From: Nitrospiraceae bacterium | GTDB lineage: Bacteria > Nitrospirota > Nitrospiria > Nitrospirales > UBA8639 | DNA: 64,000 bases | Reading direction: 5' to 3' | NCBI GenBank assembly: GCA_020632595.1 | Contig: JACKFF010000002.1 | Span: 186,001 to 250,000, forward strand | Part shown: positions 9,991 through 18,128 of the stretch, one piece after another | Position numbering within the stretch: the stretch's first letter is position 1 | Layout: the number at the start of each line of letters is the position of its first letter | The notes under the pieces: model-generated | What the model saw: only the letters and a program-made list of their open reading frames with translations | What the model was told of the DNA's origin: nothing | Database searches by the model: none | Position numbers and translations under genes: made by a program

Positions 9991-10011
9991 GTCATTTCTC
10001 CAAGGCGTCTT

Positions 10012-10821
10012 TCAGTATTTCTCCGGGATAAACGTTTTTCCCTTCAGCGTCGCCTGGTCGTCGTATTGGTATTTCTTTGATCGATCGGGCAGCTTCACTT
10101 CGTCGCGCTTCAACTTTTTGTAGGGAATCAGGCTGAGCAGATGGCTGATGCAGTTGAGTCGTGCCCGCTTCTTATTGTCCGACCGCACGATGTACCAGGG
10201 GGCATGTTGGGAATCCGTGGCCTCCAGCATTCGGTCCCGGGCGCGCGAGTATGCGTACCATTTCTCAAGTGACGGAAGATCCATGGGACTGAGCTTCCAC
10301 TGGCGCAACGGATCTTCCACCCGGGCCTCGAAACGACGCCTCTGCTCCTCATGGCCTACCTCGAGCCAGTACTTGATTAAAATGATCCCGGACTTCGTGA
10401 AGTACCATTCGAAATTCGGGGCATGTTCGAGGAACGCTTCGTACTGTTCCTTGGTACAGAACCCCATGACGTGTTCCACCCCGACTCGGTTGTACCAACT
10501 GCGGTCCCAAATGACGATTTCCCCGGCCGCCGGGAAATGCTGCATGTAGCGCTGAATATACATTTGGCTCTTCTCCCGGTCGGATGGCGCAGGGAGCGCT
10601 ACGACACGGAATATGCGAGGACTCACACGCTCGGTGATCGCGCGAATGGTGCCGCCCTTTCCGGCGCCGTCACGACCCTCGAATACCACCATGATGCGTA
10701 GCCCTTTGGCTTTCACCCAGGCCTGAAGGTGACAAAGCTCGGCTTGAAGCCGACGCAGCTCCTTCTCGTATTCCTTGCGTTTGAGCTTCGCTTCGGAACG
10801 ATCGTTCTGATTCTTAGGCAT
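10012..10821 (-). CDS. ppk2: Polyphosphate kinase 2 family protein
   Basis: A 269-aa one-domain PPK2 that transfers phosphate between polyphosphate and nucleoside di- or triphosphates. The P-loop FEGRDGAGKGGTIRAI is clear, followed by the lid region ALPAPSDREKSQMYIQRY and the Walker B-like IVIWDRSWYNRVGVE. The C-terminal tail YQYDDQATLKGKTFIPEKY also fits the family. Length and single domain suggest the ADP/GDP-type short PPK2, but the subclass cannot be fixed by eye. It lies between glgP and tkt on the same strand, so polyphosphate is linked by position to the glycogen-use genes. Confidence 0.94.
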   Translation of the reverse strand: MPKNQNDRSEAKLKRKEYEKELRRLQAELCHLQAWVKAKGLRIMVVFEGRDGAGKGGTIRAITERVSPRIFRVVALPAPSDREKSQMYIQRYMQHFPAAGEIVIWDRSWYNRVGVEHVMGFCTKEQYEAFLEHAPNFEWYFTKSGIILIKYWLEVGHEEQRRRFEARVEDPLRQWKLSPMDLPSLEKWYAYSRARDRMLEATDSQHAPWYIVRSDNKKRARLNCISHLLSLIPYKKLKRDEVKLPDRSKKYQYDDQATLKGKTFIPEKY

Positions 10822-10969
10822 GCCTGTTCCCCTCCCTTAGTTGTGCGCACACGCAAAATGCTCTCAAAAGAATTTTCTATGATTCATAGGGCCATTCGGC
10901 CTTTCTGAGGCCGCACGATAGCCAGGTGGGTCCGCATGGGGAGCTGGGCGTCGATCGGGGAGCCCATGC

Positions 10970-13441
10970 TTACCGTACCGGGCATGCTTTGACATTCCAG
11001 ATCTCGGCTGCGTACTCAGCAATGGTGCGGTCGCTGGAAAATTTTCCCGAGCCCGCGATGTTTATAATGGCCTTGCGTGCCCATCCATCCGGGTCACCGT
11101 ACAGGTCGCAGAGATGCCGATCGGCCTCGAGATAGGAAGTAAGGTCCGCCAGGTGCATGTAATGGTCCCCGCCGGTCAGTAAGGTGTGCCGCAGTGGTTC
11201 AAAGACGCCCGGTTCATACCGGCTGAAGTAGCCGGTGAAGATCAGGTCCAGTGCGGCGCGGGTTTCCACTTCATTGTCATAATGCCACCCAGGGCTATAC
11301 CAACCCTTGCTCCCGGCCACCTGGTCCGCCGTGAGGCCGAAGAGGAAAAAATTCTCTTCGCCCGCCTCTTCTGCCATTTCGATGGTTGCGCCATCGCGTG
11401 TGCCTAACGTTAACGCACCATTCATCATGAACTTCATATTGCTCGTGCCGCTGGCCTCGTAGCCGGCTGTCGAAATCTGATTGGAAACATCGGCGGCTGG
11501 GATGAGCCGCTCCGCGAGGGAGACGGAATATTCCGGCAGGAAGACGACCTTGAGTCTCCCGCGAACGATGGTATCGCCGTCGATCGTACCGGCCAGATTG
11601 TTCAGGAACTTAATGATCAATTTGGCCAAGTGATAGGCAGGGGCCGCCTTGCCGGCAAAGAAAAATGTCCGCGGGATCATCTTGAGGTTCGGATTCTCCC
11701 TCAAGCGGTTGTAGAGCACCACGATGCGCAGTGCGTTGAGCAGTTGTCTCTTGTATTCATGGATGCGTTTGACCTGGCAATCGAAGATCGTGTCCGGATC
11801 GACCGTCTGCCCGGATGTCGTCTTAAGCCACTGGGCAAACTTCGATTTGGCGTCGCGCTTCGCCTTGTGGAACGACTCGCGGAATCCCTTGTCGCCGGCC
11901 AGTTGCTTGAGCTTACTCAATTGGCCAAGATCAGTAATCCATCCGTCTCCGATGGCTTCGGTGATGGCCTGAGAGAGCGCGGGGTTCGCCAGGAGTAACC
12001 AGCGGCGCGGCGTCACGCCATTGGTCTTATTGTTGAACCGCTCGGGGAACATTTCGGCCAGGTCCTTGACTGTCATGGTACGCAGCAATTCCGAGTGAAT
12101 GGCGGCCACGCCGTTCGTGCTGTGCGAGCCGACAATGGCCATGTTGGCCATACGGACTTTACGCGTTGCGCCATCTTCGATGAGACTCACATTGGCGAGA
12201 CGGCCTTCGTCGCCGCCGAAGCGGACTCGTGCCTGGTCCAGGTGTCTGCGGTTGATCTCGTAGATTATTTCCAGATGACGAGGCAGCATGGTTTCGAACC
12301 ATCGGAGCGGCCATTTCTCCAATGCCTCGGGCAGCAAGGTATGGTTTGTATACGCGAGTGATCGTTGGGTCAGATCCCAAGCTTGGTCCCAGTCGAGGCA
12401 GCCGTCATCGAGCAAAATGCGCATGAGCTCTGGAACAGCCATGGTGGGGTGGGTGTCGTTCAACTGAATCGCGATCTTCTCGGGAAGAACGTTCCAATCT
12501 TGGTTGCTGCGCCGAAAACGCCGCACGAGATCAGCCAGGGAGCAGGCCACGAGGAAATATTCCTGTAGGAAACGCAACCCCTGGCCCCGGACGGTGGAAT
12601 CATCCGGATACAACACACGGGTCAGCGACTCGGCCGCAAGGGTGCCCGCCAAGGCGGCCGTGAAATCACCCCTGCTGAACCGCTGAAAGTCGAAATAATC
12701 CGGGACTGCAGCAGCCCAGAGTCTGAGCGTATTGATCGTCTTGCCGCCATATCCGATGACGGGGCGGTCGAATGGGATGCCCATGATGCTGGACGGCTGG
12801 CCGGGAACCAGGCGTAGGTCCCCCTCGCGCAGCTCGAACGAACAGTTTAATTTCACTTCCACCGCTTCCTCAAGCCGTGTAACCTCCCAGGGGTCTGGAT
12901 GCCGCAACCAATTATCCGGCTGTTCGCATTGCCATCCATCCTTGATGGTCTGCTTGAAGATTCCGTATTCATAACGGAGGCCGTACCCCATGCCGGGAAT
13001 CTGGAGCGTGGCCATTGAATCGATGAAGCACGCCGCCAGCCGGCCAAGACCACCGTTTCCCAACCCGGCATCCGGCTCCATCTCAAGCAGTTCCAGCGGG
13101 TCAAGGCCTCTTTTTTTTAAGGCCTCTAACGCCAGCGATCCCAGCAGTGCGTTGGTGACGTTATTGGCAAGGGACCGCCCAAGCAGGAACTCCATCGACA
13201 GGTAATACACCCGCTTGGGATTGTTTCGCTCGTAGGTGTGTTCTGTCTTAAGCCATCGTTGCGAAATGACGTCGCGAACCGACCGCGCTACCGCCTCAAA
13301 CTGTTCGCGGGGATCAGCCTTCTTGGGCTCAAGGACGTGGTCGAAGATCAGGTGTCGTTCATAGAGCGCATCTTCCGTGCCGGAAAATTTGATCGGTCCG
13401 CACCCGTACTGTTCAAGAAGTTCTTTTAATCGGTCTTTCAT
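10970..13441 (-). CDS. glgP: Glycogen (alpha-glucan) phosphorylase
   Basis: PLP-dependent GT35 enzyme releasing glucose 1-phosphate from glycogen. At 823 aa it is the normal length. Signatures include NPKRVYYLSMEFLLGRSL, DAGLGNGGLGRLAACF, GMGYGLRYEYGIFKQ, IQLNDTHPTMAVPELMRILL, RIHEYKRQLLNALRI and the PLP-lysine motif YEASGTSNMKFMMNGAL, followed by GTRDGATIEM. It is downstream of glgX on the same strand (137-bp gap containing a strong hairpin) and upstream of ppk2. Confidence 0.97.
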   Translation of the reverse strand: MKDRLKELLEQYGCGPIKFSGTEDALYERHLIFDHVLEPKKADPREQFEAVARSVRDVISQRWLKTEHTYERNNPKRVYYLSMEFLLGRSLANNVTNALLGSLALEALKKRGLDPLELLEMEPDAGLGNGGLGRLAACFIDSMATLQIPGMGYGLRYEYGIFKQTIKDGWQCEQPDNWLRHPDPWEVTRLEEAVEVKLNCSFELREGDLRLVPGQPSSIMGIPFDRPVIGYGGKTINTLRLWAAAVPDYFDFQRFSRGDFTAALAGTLAAESLTRVLYPDDSTVRGQGLRFLQEYFLVACSLADLVRRFRRSNQDWNVLPEKIAIQLNDTHPTMAVPELMRILLDDGCLDWDQAWDLTQRSLAYTNHTLLPEALEKWPLRWFETMLPRHLEIIYEINRRHLDQARVRFGGDEGRLANVSLIEDGATRKVRMANMAIVGSHSTNGVAAIHSELLRTMTVKDLAEMFPERFNNKTNGVTPRRWLLLANPALSQAITEAIGDGWITDLGQLSKLKQLAGDKGFRESFHKAKRDAKSKFAQWLKTTSGQTVDPDTIFDCQVKRIHEYKRQLLNALRIVVLYNRLRENPNLKMIPRTFFFAGKAAPAYHLAKLIIKFLNNLAGTIDGDTIVRGRLKVVFLPEYSVSLAERLIPAADVSNQISTAGYEASGTSNMKFMMNGALTLGTRDGATIEMAEEAGEENFFLFGLTADQVAGSKGWYSPGWHYDNEVETRAALDLIFTGYFSRYEPGVFEPLRHTLLTGGDHYMHLADLTSYLEADRHLCDLYGDPDGWARKAIINIAGSGKFSSDRTIAEYAAEIWNVKACPVR

Positions 13442-13524
13442 TTAACCTCCACGTAAGCTTTCACGCGTTCATCTTGTCAGCGACCTGGGACCGTGATTGC
13501 CCCCAGGTGTCTCTCTGTCGAATG

Positions 13525-13542
13525 TCGGGGGTCATCCCCCGA
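13525..13542 (-). other. Strong intercistronic hairpin between glgX and glgP
   Basis: TCGGGGGTCATCCCCCGA forms a perfect 7-bp stem with a 4-base loop in the 138-bp gap after the glgX stop. No T-run follows on either strand, so it is not a textbook terminator. It may stabilise or process the transcript between the two glycogen genes; that role is inference. Confidence 0.35.
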
Positions 13543-13579
13543 TGGCCGTGCCGGCATTTTAGGGGCCAGGTGAGCCTTC

Positions 13580-15706
13580 TTAGGCCATGCCGGCGTCCAT
13601 GTGTGCGAACAGCACCACGACGGACCGTGCCTCGGTCCGGTACGTATAACCGGAAACCGCGGGAGCGGTTTCCCATGGAACAATGTCCTGCGGCGAGTCC
13701 AGGGCGGTATCGATCCATCGGTACCAGATGTCGTCTCCTCCGTTCTGAACAGGGGGCAGTTCGAACTCGAGTGGTTCCCAATAGGCGTTTAGGATAAAGT
13801 GGTTGAGGAGCTTTTCTTTCCGATCTTCAACGGTAAAGGCAATGCTATGCGAATTCGGGCTCCAGTCCGGTTGGTTGAGTTTTACGCCGTGCCAGGCCTT
13901 ATTCGCCTGCCGGATCAAATGGGGCAGGCTCATTCGTTGGTGCTCGCGTTCCACGTCGCGCAAGAGCCGACGTGCATTCAACAATGTCACGAACCGCCGC
14001 ACGTCAGCATACTTCTGAAGAAGCGTCCAATCGAACCAATTCGTTTCATCGTCCAGGCAATATGCATTGTTATTGCCGCCTTGTGTGCGGCGCGCTTCAT
14101 CGCCCATCAGAATCATGGGCATTCCTAACGAGAGTAGGGTTACGGTCAAAAAGTTTTTCACCTGCCGGTTCCGTAGCCGTTCCACCGTTGGGTCATCCGT
14201 GGACCCTTCAACTCCGCAATTCCAGCTTTTATTGTCGTTGGCTCCGTCCCGGTTGTCTTCGCCGTTGGCCTCGTTGTGTTTGCCGTTGTACGAGACGAGA
14301 TCGTTGAGTGAGAAGCCGTCATGGCAGGTTACAAAATTCACACTCTGCTCGGGCTCCCGTTCTTTATGACCGTAGATCTCAGGACTCCCGATCAAGCGAT
14401 CGGCGAAACGTGCCAAGGAGCCTGCTTCACAGCGGAAGAAATCCCGGGCATCGTCGCGGAACCGCCCGTTCCATTCTTTCCAGCTATCCCCGACAAACGA
14501 GCCGACCTGGTAGAGTCCGGCCGCATCCCAGGCTTCCGCGATGAGTTTCGTCCCGGCCAGGAAGGGGTCCGAATCAATATCCCAGAGAATGGGAGGATTC
14601 TGCAGCGGCCGACCGGCTTCGTCGCGGGAGAGGATCGACGCCAGGTCGAATCGAAAGCCGTCCACATGCATTTCATTCACCCAATACCGGAGACTGTCCA
14701 TGATTAAACGACGGACAATCGGCTGGTTGGCATTCAAGGTGTTGCCCGTGCCGGTGTAGTTGCTGTATCGGGCCCGATCCTCCTGCAAAATATAATAGGC
14801 GCCGTTTTCGAGGCCGCGATAACAAAGGGTAGGCCCATTCTCGTTGCCCTCAGCGGTGTGGTTGTAGACGACATCAAGGATGACCTCGATGCCCGCTTGA
14901 TGCAGGGCTTTGACCATGTCGCGGAATTCGTCAACCACGCCGAGCGGATCCTGCCGTGAACTATACATGGGATGCGGCGCGAAGTAGGATACGGGCGCAT
15001 AGCCCCAATAGTTGACTCGCCCCGGAGGGCAATCCTGGGGGTCGAAATGGAACACAGGTAATAGTTCCACAGCGGTGATACCGAGTTCCTGGAGATATGG
15101 AATTTTTTCGATCAGACCGGCATACGTCCCACGGTTCTTTTCTTCGACACCTGAACTGGAATGGCGGGTAAATCCCCGCACATGCATCTCGTACACGATG
15201 GTCCGGATGGCCGGTATTTTGAGCGGGACATCACCCTCCCAATCGTACACATCCACATCTACTACCACGCTCTTCATGGCAGTCGCGCAATTGTCTCCCG
15301 GCTTGGAAGCCGCGATCCGGCTGTATTGCGTCGGCATCGCCACTGCTCTGCCATAGGGATCGAGTAGGATCTTTTCAGGGTCAAATCGCAGTCCTCGTTC
15401 CGGTTCGAACGGGCCGTGGGCACGATAGCCGTAGATCTGGCCCGGACGAATCCCAGGGACGAAGACGTGCCAATAGTGGTATGTCCGGTTTCTCCAGGAG
15501 TCGAAGGGGATAATCGTTGTCGGCTTCGTATCATCCGCGTGATTGAAAAGCAGCAATTCCATGAGGGTGCAGTTCTTCGAAAATACGCAGAAGTTCACTC
15601 CCTCAGGGGAAACGGTCGCCCCGAGGGGAAAACTTTTTCCCGGAGCGATTGCTCCGGCTTGCATACCCACTTCACTTTTGGCCACTTTTTTCTGGTTCTT
15701 CGGCAT
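13580..15706 (-). CDS. glgX: Glycogen debranching enzyme GlgX (isoamylase-type GH13)
   Basis: Hydrolyses alpha-1,6 branches of phosphorylase-limit glycogen. At 708 aa it is slightly longer than E. coli GlgX (657). An N-terminal CBM48-like domain (GKSFPLGATVSPEGVNFCVF) precedes the GH13 barrel. Conserved regions: ILDVVYNHTAEGNENGPT, the nucleophile region VDGFRFDLASIL, the acid/base region TKLIAEAWDAAG, and FVTCHDGFSLNDLVSYNGKH, all typical of the isoamylase subfamily. It works with GlgP encoded directly downstream. The gap upstream (15707-15830) separates it from the cytochrome pair. Confidence 0.96.
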   Translation of the reverse strand: MPKNQKKVAKSEVGMQAGAIAPGKSFPLGATVSPEGVNFCVFSKNCTLMELLLFNHADDTKPTTIIPFDSWRNRTYHYWHVFVPGIRPGQIYGYRAHGPFEPERGLRFDPEKILLDPYGRAVAMPTQYSRIAASKPGDNCATAMKSVVVDVDVYDWEGDVPLKIPAIRTIVYEMHVRGFTRHSSSGVEEKNRGTYAGLIEKIPYLQELGITAVELLPVFHFDPQDCPPGRVNYWGYAPVSYFAPHPMYSSRQDPLGVVDEFRDMVKALHQAGIEVILDVVYNHTAEGNENGPTLCYRGLENGAYYILQEDRARYSNYTGTGNTLNANQPIVRRLIMDSLRYWVNEMHVDGFRFDLASILSRDEAGRPLQNPPILWDIDSDPFLAGTKLIAEAWDAAGLYQVGSFVGDSWKEWNGRFRDDARDFFRCEAGSLARFADRLIGSPEIYGHKEREPEQSVNFVTCHDGFSLNDLVSYNGKHNEANGEDNRDGANDNKSWNCGVEGSTDDPTVERLRNRQVKNFLTVTLLSLGMPMILMGDEARRTQGGNNNAYCLDDETNWFDWTLLQKYADVRRFVTLLNARRLLRDVEREHQRMSLPHLIRQANKAWHGVKLNQPDWSPNSHSIAFTVEDRKEKLLNHFILNAYWEPLEFELPPVQNGGDDIWYRWIDTALDSPQDIVPWETAPAVSGYTYRTEARSVVVLFAHMDAGMA

Positions 15707-15830
15707 GGGTTTCGATCCTCAGGCAGAAATCCGCACGCCCCACCCTGAACCTGTGACTGGTCTGGTGCCAGGGTGGCTCTCTGTCTTTTTTCTCCCTCAG
15801 CGGTGCTCCTCAGGGATTGAGGGTTAATGG

Positions 15831-16445
15831 TTATTTGTTTGCCAGTTTGGCTAAGTCCTCTTTAAATACCGGGGTGTCAGATTCGTAACCATCGGGGAGT
15901 GTATGGCCTATGCCTTTGTGGCAATCAATGCAGGTTTTTCCTTCTTTCATGGCTTTCTGCATATCACGCTGGGCCACAAGCGACTGAGCATGCCAGTCCA
16001 TGGCTTCATACGAATGGCAATTCCGGCATTCTTGAGAATTGTTTTCTTTCATCTCCAGCCAAACTTTTAAGGCCAGCTGTTCCCGCTTGGCCTCGAATTT
16101 TTCCCGTGTGTTGATGGAGCCCGTGATTTTACCCCATAATTCCCAAGTGGCCTTTATCTTTCGAACGACCTTCGGTCCCCACGCTTTAGGCACATGACAG
16201 TCGGCGCAAATGGCGCGCACACCTTGGGCGTTGGAATAGTGAATGGATTGCTGATATTCCGGCAGGACGAAATCCGTCATTTCATGGCAGGCGTTGGCGC
16301 AGAAGTAGAGCGAATTGGATTGCTCCATGGCGGTGTTGAACCCGCCCCAGAAAATAATTCCCGCTATTCCGCCAACGATGAAAATCGCTCCCCAGGAATA
16401 TTTGCCGGTGGGGCTCCAAAACCATTTCCAGAGTCTTTTGAGCAT
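15831..16445 (-). CDS. NapC/NirT/NrfH-family membrane-anchored tetrahaem cytochrome c
   Basis: A quinol-oxidising cytochrome of the type that passes electrons from the membrane quinone pool to a periplasmic reductase. It has 204 aa with one N-terminal membrane helix (residues ~18-35, IFIVGGIAGIIFWGG). Four haem sites are visible: residues 49-54 CANACH, then CADCH (80), CRNCH (140) and CIDCH (172). The first has three residues between the cysteines instead of two; the nucleotide sequence confirms this. The following EM fits the CHxM ligand arrangement of NrfH haem 1. It starts 33 bp after the octahaem cytochrome gene, the HAO plus NapC-like pairing known for HaoA/HaoC. The actual partner is inferred from position. 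Confidence 0.9.
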   Translation of the reverse strand: MLKRLWKWFWSPTGKYSWGAIFIVGGIAGIIFWGGFNTAMEQSNSLYFCANACHEMTDFVLPEYQQSIHYSNAQGVRAICADCHVPKAWGPKVVRKIKATWELWGKITGSINTREKFEAKREQLALKVWLEMKENNSQECRNCHSYEAMDWHAQSLVAQRDMQKAMKEGKTCIDCHKGIGHTLPDGYESDTPVFKEDLAKLANK

Positions 16446-16478
16446 TGAATGATATGAACCCGATATTCTGACTGGTGA

Positions 16479-18011
16479 TTACTTCAATGCCCCTTTTCCG
16501 TAACGGGATTCAAATCCTTTTCGAACGGCGTCAAGTTGGGCAGGGTTCATCCCTTCAAAGTACCAGGCATGGCCGGGAATAGGTTTGAAATGCTTTTCGA
16601 GTAAGATGTTTGCTTCTTTTTCTCCTGCGACCTTTTTGAGTTCCGGAATAAATTCGAAGTAGGTGTGCTTGGCCACTTCGTACATCCCATGCCACCAGGT
16701 GTAATCGGGACCACTCATGGAGGCACCATGCCGAGCTCGACGACCTTCGTGGTGCCAGATTTCCCACCAAATCCATTCGATTTTCTCGTCGAAGGGGGCT
16801 TGGCTGATTGTTCCGGCTTTCTGTAGGTCACTCATGATGGCGGCAATGGGTTTGGCAAATTTATCGTTATAGAGGTCTACCACCTTATCAAACTGGTTAT
16901 AATGGCCCAAAATCACCGAATCAGTGTGGCAGGCCGTACACACATTTTGCATTTTGAGCCGGCGCTCTTTCCATGTCAGCACCTCAACCACCTCTGATCC
17001 CTTAGCCTTGTCCCCAACCTTGGGCAAGGGTTGACCTTCCGGCACATCAAATTCATTGCCATCTTGAAGTTTCACCAGGTTGTTTTTGATGGAAATGGGA
17101 GGCCGCAAGGTCCAGGAAATCCGTTCGCCCACATTATGAGTGGATTTTTCTCCGCCTCCGGCCCCCATATGGCATGTTGCGCAGGTGGGAGCCGCAGAAT
17201 AATCTATGCCGGCTTCCCATTTATCCGATTCAAGATTCATCTCAGTCGTTTTGGCGTGATAGATGATGCCATGCTTGGATTCGTTATAGACCTCAATTTG
17301 AGGGTGATCCGGACCGACGTGACATTTTCCGCAGGTATCCGGAGTTCGTGCCTGCGCTTTGGAAAAGCGGTGTCGGCCATGACAGGCTGTACAGGAACCC
17401 TTAGACCCGTCGGGATTGATCCGTCCAATTCCGGTGTTGGGCCAAGTGGTAGCCAGCGGTTTTCCATCCTCACCGATTTCTATGGTTGAGCCGTGACATT
17501 GTTTACACCCGGCATTCACCGCTTCCGGGCCGCCTACGACCTCGCCTAAAAGATTATCGAATGATGCGAGGATTTCGCCGGCCTTTGAATGATGCGAACC
17601 ATCCATCTCCTGGAATTCCGTGGTATGACAGCGTGCACAGTCCTTTGGCGTCACAAGGATTGAGATTAATTGCCCTTTGTGCCTGAACCCGTCTTTATCT
17701 TTTCCATCCGCTTGGTGACAATCCAGGCAATTCACGCCTCGTTGCCCGTGCATGCTTTGATTCCATTCCTGGTACAACCCGGGGGTATGTTTTCGATGAC
17801 AGAGCACGCATTCCTCACCCTCGGGATTTCCCCAATCCTTGCCATAGGTGCCGGCAGGTCTCGCCGCATTGGCTTCGCCGGCTTCTCGAAGCAGCAGTGG
17901 GCCACCGTCTAACAACACCACTGCCGAACTGCCGATCAGGAGATAGAGAATCACACTAAACGATTTCCGAAGAGAAATTCCCAGCCAGGAATTTTTTTTG
18001 ATGGTCTTCAT
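16479..18011 (-). CDS. Octahaem hydroxylamine oxidoreductase (HAO)-like cytochrome c
   Basis: About 510 aa with an N-terminal membrane-type signal (hydrophobic residues ~18-42). Eight CxxCH sites are visible, at about residues 68, 95, 125, 169, 207, 227, 277 and 358, matching the HAO family's octahaem core; the fourth site (CKQCH) would be the active-site haem by family convention. The C-terminal part has WWEIWHHEGRRARHG and GPDYTWWHGMYE. Family members oxidise hydroxylamine or hydrazine when trimeric and cross-linked through a Tyr, or reduce nitrite or hydroxylamine when that Tyr is missing; which applies here needs an alignment. The start at 18011 is preferred over 18017 because GAGGA lies 6 bases before it. 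It forms a likely operon with the NapC-type gene and sits within sugar-catabolism genes. Confidence 0.9.
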   Translation of the reverse strand: MKTIKKNSWLGISLRKSFSVILYLLIGSSAVVLLDGGPLLLREAGEANAARPAGTYGKDWGNPEGEECVLCHRKHTPGLYQEWNQSMHGQRGVNCLDCHQADGKDKDGFRHKGQLISILVTPKDCARCHTTEFQEMDGSHHSKAGEILASFDNLLGEVVGGPEAVNAGCKQCHGSTIEIGEDGKPLATTWPNTGIGRINPDGSKGSCTACHGRHRFSKAQARTPDTCGKCHVGPDHPQIEVYNESKHGIIYHAKTTEMNLESDKWEAGIDYSAAPTCATCHMGAGGGEKSTHNVGERISWTLRPPISIKNNLVKLQDGNEFDVPEGQPLPKVGDKAKGSEVVEVLTWKERRLKMQNVCTACHTDSVILGHYNQFDKVVDLYNDKFAKPIAAIMSDLQKAGTISQAPFDEKIEWIWWEIWHHEGRRARHGASMSGPDYTWWHGMYEVAKHTYFEFIPELKKVAGEKEANILLEKHFKPIPGHAWYFEGMNPAQLDAVRKGFESRYGKGALK

Positions 18012-18128
18012 GAGCATTCCTCACAGAGCGTTGAGTTGACGGTCAGGCGATATTTTCCGGATTGATGTGCCCTTCATCTTGAGGGACGGTCCTCTCGCTT
18101 AACGCGAGAAACGTATTGTTGTCATCAA

